A model generated the notes under the pieces. The model worked only from the letters and a program-made list of their open reading frames with translations. It had not been told where the DNA came from and did not search any database. Below are positions 9,032 to 19,700 of a stretch of 64,000 nt of DNA, piece by piece. The position numbers were made by a program, and so were the translations under genes. Source of the DNA: Trifolium pratense (taxonomy: Eukaryota; Streptophyta; Magnoliopsida; Fabales; Fabaceae); assembly GCF_020283565.1 (NCBI RefSeq), contig NC_060061.1, forward strand, positions 47,715,362 through 47,779,361, read 5' to 3'. How positions within the stretch are numbered: the stretch's first letter is position 1; each line of letters begins with the position of its first letter.

Positions 9032-11773
9032 CTGATCATTGAACAATGGTGTTGAAACAGAAGGCTCTAACCCTTGATGTTTTTGCTCACTTCTAGAGAT
9101 GAAATTCTGAAGTGTCTCCAAATGTTCTAAAGTCAAAGAACGAAATCGAAAAACTGTTGATGCACTTGAATTGTTGTCTCCGAGCACTATCTCCTTCATA
9201 GAATTACACTGACAAACTTCAATCTTAGAAAGTTGGGAAAGTTCTTTAACCAATGTAAAGGAGAAAAGATATTTCAATTGGACACAATTTTTGACTTTGA
9301 TAACACTAAGACTTCCAAAACAAGTAATTGAAAGTGGATTAAGACATATATGCTCCAAGTTTTTAAGATTATGAAGTACTAGTGTTTCCAAGATGCGAAA
9401 GCACGCATGGATTTGATTCCTCTCTTGAGAGTCAACAATATGCTTCATGTTTGCATTATTTTGGACGTGGAGATGTTTCAACAATGGAAATCCTTCTCCA
9501 TGTAGTTGATAAACCATATTTTGAATTCCACCTACATCATCCAAGTACAAATTCTCAACACCCTTAATCAATGCCTTTATTCCGTGCTCCAAATGTATGT
9601 TAGTACCAAGTTTGAGCATCAATGTTTTTGAGGTTCCATTCACAATGTCAGACCATTCCCATACATCACCAATAGCTATTTTATATCTTTCCAACTTCTC
9701 AAACACTGTCTGCAAGTCCCTTGGCAACATCCAACTCTCGGGAATATTTAATTCTAGAGTTGTCAATTTGGGTAGTTTTCGAAGCTCAGCAATGCTAGCA
9801 TTTTTGTTTTGAACCGTTGAAGTCACATCTTCCCAATTAACAAAGGTATTGCCCATGTACAACTCCTCTAGTTTAGTCAAGCATGATAAAATGTTGGGTG
9901 GGATTACTTCTATTCCTGAGTCGGTCAAATCAAGCATTCTCAATTGAGTCAATTGCCCTATTTCTCTTGGCAACTTGGTCATTGAAGAACCCCCAAGGGA
10001 AAGAATTTTTAAATTTTGCAAAGCATTGATTTCAACCATATTTTCCAAAATGCAAAAATACAAACACAGTGTTTGAAGGTCGGTTAGGAACCGAAACGAA
10101 GTGGGTAATGAAGACAAGTTCAGAGATGTTAAATCTAGGACTCTAAGGCTTCCCATACCCTCAAAAAAATCATCAGGGACTTCTAAAGAACGGTTCTTCT
10201 TACTGTCCAAACACAAAAACTTCATGTTTGGACAGTCAATCATTTGAGGAAGCTCTGGCTCACAACCATCTAGAACGACCTGCGTGCACCTTGTTAAAAA
10301 ATCCTTGGTTGGGTATTCCTCATCTGATTGTTTTCTCAGAAATACATGTTTGTCCCTACTTGCTATGGAGATAGCAAAATCACGAACAAAGTCATGCATT
10401 TGGATTTTTCCACTTGTTTTCATTTCAAGCAAACAAGATGCCTCCAAAGAATGGATTATTGGATTCAGTCTGTTTCTAGCATCATCCACAGTCTTAATAT
10501 CCTTTAATATATCCAAACCCATTGCAACTTTAAGAAAGTAATCTACCATTTGACTTGGAAATAATGCAAAAAGCAAGAAGACATCCCTCATTTCATCACT
10601 CTCCAATGAGTCGTAACTCAATTCCAAAGCAGAAAAAATTGTATGATGACCACTTTGTAATCTCCTTAATGCATCTTTCCAAGATTGAACATCCCTCTTA
10701 TCTTTCAATGCTCGAGCAACTGCCACTACCACAAGAGGCAAACCTTCACATTTTTTGGCAACTTGAATTGCTACACCTTTCAAATTGCTATCTTTAATCA
10801 CATCCCCAGCCATAAATTGAAACAAGCTCCATGTCTCGTTTTCACTCATAAGTTCAAGTTTGAAAGTTAAATCCTTTGGAACATCCATTTGAAGCAACAC
10901 ATCTTGATTTCTGGATGTCATCAACAATTTACAACCATTATGTTCATTGCCAAATGGAATTCCAACTTTCTTCAAATCAAGTTTGGTCCATATATCATCT
11001 AGAATGATAAGGATATTTTTTTCCATCATGATTCTTTGTCTCAGGCGATGTGCTCTGCCAAGAATAGTCTCCTCATCGAATCGTAGACCCAACAAATCTG
11101 CAATCTCCCCTTGAATTGTTTTAATGTCTGGATCTTTTGTTATATTCGTTGTAACAATTGTATCAAACAATTTGTGTTGCTTAGACATTTCAAAAACTTC
11201 CTGCAGCAGAGTGGTTTTACCCACCCCACCCAACCCATAGACCCCAATGTTGCATGAATTTTGGTGTGTTAGTGCCTTCATAATGTTCTCTTTAAGTGAT
11301 TCCCTTGTCTCATAATTTTCACCACCTCATGTTGAGGAGGAGGAGGCTTCTCCATCTAGGGTGGGAAGGTAACCAATTCGATCAAACTTCCCTTTTTCTT
11401 GAACTTCATTAACATCTTTTACAATTTTTGTGGCCTTCCTACTTAGTTGATGACGCTGAATCAAATTAGGGAACGACCATGCTGAGCACCTAGCATTGGC
11501 ACGAAGAGGATCCTTTTGAAGCTGATTTGCCTTTTCAATGACCTCATCCACTTTCTCTAACCAGTTCATCACATCTGTTTCAATCTTTTTACCGTTTCTC
11601 TTTTCTTCTTCAACCGAATAGGTTATTCTTTCTTTTGCAGCCTCAAGGTCTTTAACATGAACTGATAACATACTGAAATTGCCTTTGTAGAATATCAAGT
11701 AACTTGCTTGACGTCCAATAGGCACAACAGTATGTTCTGCTACTATTCCAACAATAGAAGATAGAATTTCCAT
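9032..11773 (-). pseudogene. CNL-A exon 1: CC, NB-ARC and first LRRs, with nonsense codon
   Basis: 914 codons, ATG at 11,773, donor CAG|GTATGT at 9,032/9,031. Residues 1-148 form the CC region (MEILSSIVGIVAEHTVVPIG start). Codon 149 is TGA. The frame then continues with the P-loop GLGGVGKTT (180-188), kinase-2 ILIILDDIW (about 254-262), RNBS-B LLMTSRNQDVL, GLPL (about 344), RNBS-D FLLFALFP and MHDFVRD (about 459). LRRs follow from about 505. The tryptophan after LDDI marks a non-TIR NB-ARC. The aligned residue at 149 in CNL-B is Arg (AGA), so one A-to-T change made the stop. CNL-B also has several more residues near 870-885, where CNL-A has a short in-frame deletion. Confidence 0.92.
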
Positions 11774-11816
11774 TGATTATCTTTTCTTCTCCTCTTTCCT
11801 TGTGACTTGAGTTTGC
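11774..11816 (-). promoter_or_regulatory. 5' UTR piece and leader-intron acceptor of CNL-A
   Basis: Acceptor CTTTCACTTTCAG ends at 11,817, and the untranslated exon part GCAAACTC...GATAATCA runs to the ATG at 11,773. CNL-B has the same arrangement at 53,412-53,453. Conservation of the pyrimidine-rich tract and AG in both paralogs is the main evidence for a spliced leader. Confidence 0.6.
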
Positions 11817-12619
11817 CTGAAAGTGAAAGTAAAAGGCATTGTTTCCGATGAGGGCAAAAGAAACTAGGGAAACATTTGGAAAGGTGAGGACATCACACAA
11901 TACTATATTTTTAACAAGTGAGAGGAATTGTTTTTATTTTAACAAGCAAAAATGGATTTCAATAACAAATAACAACAAGTCCTAAGCAGAACGTCAAGTG
12001 TTTACGACAGCAAAACACTGGTTAACCAATGCCCAAACCAGATTAGAAATTAGACTTAGCTTAAATTTGGGAACAAATGTGAAAATAATCATGTGCAATT
12101 AGATCTTTTAACATGTACAGTACACTTTTTAATCTTTTAACATGTACAGTACATGAATTTTTGTTTCACATAAAAATTCATAAATAATTCATCTTATGTC
12201 AAAACAATCTAAATTTTTATCGAAGATGTTCTTATAATGTTATAAACATGAATATAAAAGATCATTCAAAAGTGTGAAAATATACAATAATTTGATTAAA
12301 AGTATGGACCTAAAAACCTTGACAGAAAAAACTCAAGACTAAAAAATGTGAAAAAATCTTCTGGGACTTAAACGAAAATTCTAAAAAACTATAGGGACCA
12401 AAAACATATTTAACCTTTTTTTTGTACAACCCTACCTACATTATCTACATTTAATTTATTAATTAATTGTTGATATTATTCATTTTTGAATTGAATTTAT
12501 ATGCACTCTAAAGTGAATTGCCCATTTTAAAAGACTTAGATTTTCTAACTATTAGGCTATTTGACAAAAAGAAGGTGGATTAAAAATTTAATTATTTGAA
12601 GTATAAAAACCATGAAAGT

Positions 12620-12736
12620 AGTCTCATAAATGTAGCTCAAATGATAGCTACTGAAGACATTATTAGAATGGTCGGGATTCGAACCCCGAATTCCACATTT
12701 AAATGTGAAAGTCTAGCCACTAGGCTACTTGACCAA
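12620..12736 (+). mobile_element. tRNA-derived SINE
   Basis: Box A-like GTAGCTCAAATGATAGCTAC at 12,632, box B GGGATTCGAACCCCG at 12,673, then a body ending AGCCACTAGGCTACTTGACC. A partial tail copy (CTATTAGGCTATTTGAC) lies just upstream at 12,549. This is a SINE head plus tail, not a functional tRNA. Confidence 0.7.
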
Positions 12737-13439
12737 AAAAAACCATTAAAGTAAAAGAAGTAAGAATGATTCAAGGTACAAAACTGAAAAATAAATGAAT
12801 TTAAAAGAACAATGCGCTGAAAGATAAATTTGTTAAATATGTAAAGTACTCAAAATTAAAAATATGTAAAGTACTAAAAATTATAAAAAAAAATGTTAAG
12901 GTTCTTTTCTGGTTAGTAAAAAGAAAAAACTTTAAAAATTAAGTATTTGACCATTTGAGGAGGAAAAATTGTTAAAATTTAGTCAAAATTTCAGAAATAA
13001 TAAGGGACTAAAATTGTGCAGTTAATAATAAGGTTCTCTCTATATTGAATAATATGTTATATTGAAATTAAAATCTTATTTTAAGAAGATATAACATCAT
13101 TCGAAGAAAATAAGCTTCTAGAGGATTTTTTTTTTGCAAAGGCAAAGAAGAATTATAATAAGAGCAAGCATCCCAAGTATAAGAAGTAGATAAGGGAGAG
13201 ATACAAATTAAGCTTTGATCCGGGACATATATACAACAAAATGCCAAGTTTCCAGAGGATTAACATGTTTTGAATAGTTTTTTTTCTTTTTCAATTTTTC
13301 GACTCTCTCATCTTTATTGGGTAAAATATAGAGGGGTGATTCTAATCTTTTTCATATACAACGAATTGTTTCTTCCTCCTTGATTTGATTTATCTACTCT
13401 ATATTAAATAATATGTTTTATTGAAACTATAATTTTTTT

Positions 13440-13635
13440 GTTATCATGATATTGGTACGAAGTTTCCACCGCCGTAAGCAATGACTAATCTTCGTCGGAG
13501 AATCTATGGGACACACAAGGTGGATTCTCCCATCCCAACCGAATTTTTTCTATACGCATGAGCCAAGAATCGAACCCCTGACCACATGCTTAAGGGGACC
13601 AAAATTCATACCACTTAGACCAATTCATTGTTGGT
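13440..13635 (-). mobile_element. tRNA-derived SINE, minus strand
   Basis: On the minus strand: box A-like AATTGGTCTAAGTGGTATG, then box B-like AGGGGTTCGATTCTTGGC about 35 bases on, followed by a body of about 130 bases (GGGAGAATCCACCTTGTGTG). The low-coordinate end is AT-rich, fitting a poly(A)-like tail. Confidence 0.7.
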
Positions 13636-14758
13636 AACTATTATTTTATTTTAAGATAATATAATGTCAATTGAAGAAGACAAAATTGTTTTTGTTTTTG
13701 TTTTTGTACAAAAAGGGGGGCCATGCTCCTCTTCTTTGATTTATCTACTCTGATCTTTTTCTTCTTATTTTATAAGATGATATAATGTGAATTGAAGAAG
13801 ACAAGCTTCTTATTCTAGAGTCTAAGAAAATACTTATTATTTATATTATTTTAAATTTTATTTATAGTTTTCACTTTGCACCATTTTATTACTCCCACAA
13901 AAATAATTCTCTTTGTAAAATTATATTTTTTTGTCAAAAAAAGATGATTTATTGCTCTAAATATAAAATTGAGGGGCAAACTTTTAGATTAATTTTGAGA
14001 CCAAAATTACAAAATTAAAATTTACACTTGAGAAACCAAAAAAATTATTTTAAAAAATGGGAATATTTTCTCAGTGAAGGGTTTCGAGGTTGAACAGTGA
14101 ATCCTCAACCAAGAGACCTCTCGAGAGATAACAAAAAAAGGACTATTTTTGTTAGTGTGATAAAATAATAAGATTGAATTTGCAATTAAATCTATATTTA
14201 ATAGATTTAATTTGTATATAACAATACATATTATAATGTATAAAACCTGTTAAAAAATTATAAAGATCATATACCTCGTTCTGCTTGGCACGGGTCTTTA
14301 TAGTAATTAATAGATATATAGAAAGAAAATGATTTAGTTACTTGAATTTTGATTCACAAAAATGAGTTTTGTATAAATAAGTTTTTGACCTTTTCACTTT
14401 TTATATGATTATATATCCGGAAAACAAAAACTTAATTTTGAGCATTTTTAAAAATGGAGTAATTTTGAAGGTGAATTTTAAGGTGAGGGCTCTATTTTGA
14501 AAAATGTCAAAATATTATTTTATGGATAGTTGTATTTTTAGCCGATATATTGTAAACATAAAGGAGACTCTGTCGAAATTTCATGATAAAAATATTATTT
14601 CCCAGATTTTAGTGCCCCATCATCTCAATTAAGAAACGTGAGGGATAAAAAGTGTAATTTAGCCTAAAATTAATTTCGCTTTATTTTTCTTTTTAACAAT
14701 CATAGACTAGACATTTAAAAATGGGCAAAAAAAAATGAGAAGAGTTAGGAGCTCTTAC

Positions 14759-14800
14759 ATGTATTACGAATAATGAACGGAACAATTGGTGCTATTTGAT
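14759..14800 (-). promoter_or_regulatory. Predicted untranslated leader exon 2 of CNL-A
   Basis: The acceptor TTGTTTGCAG ends at 14,801 and a GTAAGAGC donor starts at 14,758. CNL-B has a matching 54-base exon (60,775-60,828) with the same TTTGCAG|ATCA start and GTAAGAG donor. In CNL-A the base before the donor is T instead of G (CAT|GTAAG). This weakens the site and, if spliced, creates an upstream ATG across the junction. Confidence 0.45.
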
Positions 14801-14890
14801 CTGCAAACAAAAACAGCAACAACAAAAAATTAGACGAGTTCATCCAAAAAAAAGTAAAAAGTGAAGGGGAACAAAAAAATGCATGCATAC

Positions 14891-15135
14891 CTCGAACTCC
14901 AACCTTTGAAATCAACAGAGTGAGTACTGAATTTAAAATATATAAGATTAATTTTTTTTTTCAGTTTTTTTTTTTTTTTTTTTCTATATGAAATGGAAGA
15001 ATGACGGAAACTGAAAACAAGTTAATAAAACAGAGATACCAATAGGTTGAAGACTCAAATATTTAGGTGGTTAATTTTAATTTGAGATGGGTTTCAGAAA
15101 TTGAGAAGCTGTTTTTGTAAGAGAGTTTTGTTTGT
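14891..15135 (-). promoter_or_regulatory. Predicted first leader exon and core promoter region of CNL-A
   Basis: The donor GAG|GTATGCATGC at 14,891/14,890 is conserved in CNL-B at 60,935. Upstream homology between the two loci extends through TCAACAGAG, CTGAAAAC, AGTCTTGAACC-like and TTACAAAAACAG blocks to about 15,135 and 61,245. The start site itself is not visible. A TATATATGTATC-like stretch lies about 90 bases upstream on the minus strand at 15,225 and a similar one near 61,262. Leader position is inferred from paralog conservation. Confidence 0.45.
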
Positions 15136-15170
15136 AGGTGAGAGCAAGCAAGATACATATTCTTAGTTTT

Positions 15171-15445
15171 GGTGGTGAGCAAGCAAGATACATATTCTTT
15201 TTCTTTTGGTTACGCAAGATACATATATATTCTAATTCTACAGGAAAAGACATAGTAATATTTAGTAAATTAATTATTTATCATTATTAATAATTTAGTA
15301 ACATTTAGTATCATTATTTTTGGTGGTGAGCAAGCAAGATACATATTCTTTTTCTTTTGGTTACGCAAGATACATATTCTAATTCTACAGGAAAAGACAT
15401 AGTAACATTTAGTAAATTAATTATTTATCATTATTAATAGTTTAG
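15171..15445. repeat. Tandem repeat in CNL-A promoter region, two units of about 125 bp
   Basis: Units 15,171-about 15,298 and 15,322-15,445 both begin GGTGGTGAGCAAGCAAGATA and contain ACAGGAAAAGACATAGTAA and AATTATTTATCATTATTAAT. A shorter third piece (GAGCAAGCAAGATACATATTC) lies at 15,142. The first unit has two extra TA pairs. I do not see this repeat at the CNL-B promoter. Confidence 0.85.
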
Positions 15446-16709
15446 AAACCAAGAGATACCACTCAATAGCATAAAGATGGTTGTACCTCTCGTAGAAAGA
15501 GTAAGGGCTATCGAGGTTTTTACCTATAAAAGTAATTTTAGAAAAGAGTTTCATTCTATCCACAAGATTATCAATTGTCGAAGACTCAACGGCAAAGATA
15601 ATATCATTCCGGGAGGTCTAAATAAACCATACATGCCACATTAAAACCATACCTAATCGTACCCGATGTCTCACACCCATAAAAAAAAGCTCTCAATAAC
15701 AAGAATTGAGATTTAGTAATCTATTATTGTGATGAACCTACAATCTTAAGAGCATCCACAATTGAACTACTCATTTTTTAGTACTTAAGTGGGTCCTACA
15801 AGTACACATCATTCATTTATAATTTTTTTAATAATAGTACATAATAAGTACTCAATCCCTCCAACTCAAAACCTATTTAAAAGTTCTAAATTGGTCCCAC
15901 TAGTAGCACATCTATCCAATAACTCAACATCATTTTAAATGGGTCCCACAAAAATTATTTAGGTACTATGTCTTATCGTAGAACTAATACCTATTAGGTA
16001 CAATTTTACTTTTGCTCCAATGAGAATACCTATTAGGTACTAGTACTTAAAAATATAAGTACTACCATTGGAGATGGTCTAAGACATCTATTTATTTTAT
16101 CGCTTATTTTCTAAATAAATAAAAAAATCCTCTTTTTTTCAAAGATCAATATTTTAGCTAGGCACAATGGTGGGAAGAAATGGATATTTTTATTAGGATG
16201 ATTGAACTATGTATTTGGGTTATCAAGTTTTTGGCACCGTTTCTAAGAACTTTTAATATTGCTATTGATTTCTTTTTGCTAGATAATGTTTTCTTATTCC
16301 TTTACTTCTTTTTGCGATTTTAGTTTTTTACTTTTCATTTCTTTTATATGGATACAAAAGATTTTAAAACCGTTGAAAAAGATTAAAATTTTATAAAATT
16401 TTAAAACCGTCGAAAAAGAATTGAGAGTTGGACTCACTAGAAAATTTTTTGTCTCTTGCGACTGATATGTAGCGGCTGTTCTTTGGAACCGTCGCCGCTA
16501 TCATATTTTCCTGATACTTTGTGACTGTTAAGTCTTAATTCACCCTTACAAAAATGACTTGTAAAATTAAAATTGCATCTACTTTATAAAGCTTTGTTCA
16601 GGTCATCTCACATCCAATGTGAAATTTCTTAACATAAAATAATAGAAAATTATTCAAAAATTGTGGCAAGATGTTGTGTTACACACTTAGAACATTAATT
16701 AGTGGCTTT
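15446..16709. other. Intergenic region upstream of CNL-A
   Basis: No gene. It contains a Harbinger-like MITE (15,750-16,079), two GTCGAAAAAG/GTTGAAAAAG repeats near 16,370-16,415 and a CACTAGAAAATTTT stretch at 16,436 that could be the end of a CACTA element with TAGCGGC subterminal motifs. The stretch GGATACAAAAGATTTTA at 16,350 resembles the LINE target site. Confidence 0.55.
15750..16079. mobile_element. PIF/Harbinger-like MITE, 330 bp
   Basis: Left end GAGCATCCACAATTG, right end CCATTGGAGATGGTC (inverted, imperfect), with TAA on both sides (15,747-15,749 and 16,080-16,082). The interior repeats GTACTTAAGT and AGTACCTA-type blocks. The GAGCATC...CCAATGG ends are common in plant Tourist-like MITEs. 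Confidence 0.7.
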
Positions 16710-16745
16710 GGATACAAAAGAATTTTTTTTTTGACCGTAACAATC

Positions 16746-19700
16746 TTAACTCATTTCATTAATCAAAATAGTTTCAATACAGGATGGTATATAATCAAAG
16801 TCTTGGCGACTAGCAAAGGACAACGCCGCTCTTGCTAACAAGTGAGCAACATTGTTGGCTTGTCTCCTGGTAAAACTTATCCTAAAGTTTTGTAATAAAC
16901 GTAAAGAAGTTTTGCACACGGCTAACATAGCACCAAATTCTGTACGTAGATTTAGTTTACCGCTAATGCCATCTACCACTAGTTTGCAATCTAGTTCTAT
17001 AACAACATTAGCAACGCCTAAATTTCGTAACCAAGAAATAGCTGCTTTCAATCCCCATGCCTCTGCTTCGTATGGAAGTGGATTGCCATAACTCCATGTT
17101 GTTTGAGCACGGATGAAATTTCCTTTGTCATCTCTTAAACACATACCCGCACCGAAACAGTTTTGCTCCTTAAATATCGCCGCGTCGACATTACATTTAA
17201 GCATACCTTGCACCGGAGGTGTCCATATTACATGTACGGCTGATGCACTAGCGCTGACACTGCTTTCCTCCCTTGGAACATTTCTCGCTGCTACTGTATG
17301 TGGCAAAATAGCAGCACTGGTCTGCTGTTTTTGATGAGATATTTGAGCTGTTTTCCATTGGGAAATGATGTCGGTTGCTAGTTGTAAAGAGACCGATGGA
17401 CGCAGTTCAATATCCTCCCATATCTTTTGATTTCTTCTCTTCCAGATACACCAAAAGGCAACAACAAACAAGATAATATTATGTTGTGACAACAGTTCTA
17501 ATAGAGAGAAAAATAAAGAAACAAAACCTCCAGCCGATTCAAACATGCCTTCAATTAAAGACCATAGCCCCGCTTCCTCCCAAATTTCTTGTGCCTTCAC
17601 ACAACCAAAGAAAACATGCCAATCATTCTCAAAATTATTTTGACAATAAGCACAAGTATGAGGACAATTTACACCCTTCCGTTGGAGTCGATATCTTGTA
17701 GGTAGACATCCTCTCGCCGCTCTCCAAAGAAACACCTTCATTTTTTGTGGAATTTTTAATCCCCAAATTTTTCCCCAATTTCCTTCAACTCTCAAACCTG
17801 TATTATCCACAAGATTTTCCATCGTGTAGTAATAAGCGGATTTGACGCTATACTCACCATTTCTTGAATGCTTCCAACTAGGCACATCTTCTTGCATGTC
17901 ACCAAACAAAGGAGTACTTAAAATACATTGAGCATCTCTCTCATTGAAAGAGTCCATAATTAAGCTCCTTCTCCACTCTCTACCACCCTCCTCTATCAAA
18001 TCATTAACACACATGTCCTCCCTTCCTAATATCATGGGAGTTGTAACATAAGAGTCCGCTCCATCTCTTAACCAAGCCTCACGCCAAACTCTAATATTCT
18101 TTCCATCTCCCAACCGCCATCTAATGCCTCCCTTGACAATTACCTGTGAAGTGTGGATACTACGCCATATAAAACTTGGATTATGGCCCAAATTGGCCCC
18201 CAAAAAATTCCCTCTTGGATAATATCTAGCTTTGAAAATTCTTGCCACTATAGTATCATGGTTGGTTGCTAATTTCCAACCTTGCTTCCCTAGCATAGCC
18301 AAGTTGAATCCATATAGATGTCGGAATCCCATGCCGCCATGTTCCTTCCGCATTGTTAACTTGTCCCAACTCAACCAATTGATGCCTCTTCCATTGTTCC
18401 GATTTGATCCCCACCAAAATGAGTTTAGCATTCGTTGAATCTCTTCACCTAGAGTTGTGGGGAGAAGAAAAACACTCATGCAATATGTTGGTATAGATTG
18501 AGCCACCGATTTGATTAAGACTTCTCTTCCTGCCTTTGACAAGTGTTTGCCTGACCAATTCTGAATACGTTGCCAGATGCGATCCCTGATGTAATTAAAT
18601 ATAGCCTTCTTTTTTCTACCCACCATAGATGGTAGGCCAAGATATTTATTTGACCCCGTGCTTTCAATTACCTGCAAAATATTTTGCACTTTCTCCTTCA
18701 ATTCACCTGATGTATTTTTGCTGAAAAAAATCTCTGACTTTTGCATGTTGATAGCCTGGCCTGATGCTTCCTCATATTTTTTAAGAGCTTCTACCAATAC
18801 GGTAGCTTCTCTTTCTTCAGCCCTGCAGAATAAAAAACAATCATCGGCAAATAAAAGGTGAGTTAGTATTGGTGATCCCCTACAAACTTTCACCCCGTGA
18901 ATTTCTCCACGAGATTCTAGTCTTTTTAGTAGGACCGAAAGACCTTCTGCACATATGATGAAAAGATAGGGAGATAGAGGATCCCCTTGTCGGAGTCCTC
19001 TACCCGGTGTTTGCAAACCAACCCTCTCTCCATTAACTTGCACATGATACTGCACACTTTCCATACACAATCCCATCCAATTGACCCATTTCTCATGATA
19101 GCCCATCATCCTCATCATGTTTTTCACATATCCCCAATTGACTCTATCATAAGCCTTACTGATATCAATTTTCAAGGCCACCTCTCCTACTCGTCCCCTC
19201 GTTTTACACTTCATATGATGCAAAATTTTAGAAGCTACCATCACATTATCAATTATGGATCGATTTTCTACAAAAGCCGATTGTTCTTGAGAAATGCATT
19301 TTGGTAATAACAATTTCAATCTATTCGCCAACACCTTTGAAATAATTTTATAGAGAACATTACATAAAGAAATTGGCCTAAAATCCTTCATGGTGACAGG
19401 ATTGTCTTTCTTTGGAATAAGCACAATGTTTGTTTCTACTACTTGCAAGGGAAAAGCACCTTGCTCCAACCACATAACCCCTGTCCTAAAAATTTCATCC
19501 TCGCTAATATCCCAAAATCTTTTATAAAATGCCGGGTTGAAACCATCTGGACCCGGTGATTTATCTGAATTCATTTGGAACAAAGCTATTTTAAATTCTT
19601 CCTTCACAAACGGGGCCATCAACATATCATTATCTTGTTCGTTGATTGTTCGAGGCACATAATTTAAGATAGATTCTGAAGTACTTGTGTTGTTGCTAAA

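Larger units (their letters stand above)
1024..11773 (-). pseudogene. CNL-A: CC-NB-LRR resistance gene, disrupted (gene-level span)
   Basis: Six coding exons in transcript order: 11,773-9,032, 7,460-7,215, 7,120-6,315, 4,292-3,483, 2,715-1,990 and 1,842-1,024, all with GT donors and AG acceptors in phase 0. The family comprises cytoplasmic immune receptors: a coiled-coil signalling domain, an NB-ARC ATP switch and a C-terminal LRR sensor. Two lesions are visible: TGA at 11,329-11,327 (codon 149), where CNL-B has AGA, and an 80-bp tandem duplication in exon 3 that shifts the frame. The NB and LRR parts remain otherwise open and close to CNL-B, so inactivation looks recent. Use of an internal start such as the ATG at 11,281 would drop the CC domain. 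A sequencing error is a less likely alternative, because two independent lesions would have to be wrong. Confidence 0.85.
11817..14758. other. Predicted leader intron of CNL-A
   Basis: 2.9 kb between the predicted leader exon and the ATG exon. It contains two SINEs (12,620 and 13,440), a short local duplication (ATCTTTTAACATGTACAGTA at about 12,101 and 12,133), a legume-repeat-like end (TAGGGACCAAAAACATATTT at 12,392) and AT-rich filler. No coding sequence is seen. Confidence 0.5.

Noticed and set aside
9382..10870. Plus-strand open frames across CNL-A exon 1 and the same in CNL-B (50,969-52,640)
   Set aside because: Antisense shadows of the NB-ARC/LRR coding strand; the same shadow frames occur in both paralogs because the coding strand is conserved.
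18987..19307. Plus-strand open frames inside the LINE (also 20,248-20,571 and 21,832-22,165)
   Set aside because: They are antisense shadows of LINE ORF1/ORF2, which has clear protein domains on the minus strand.
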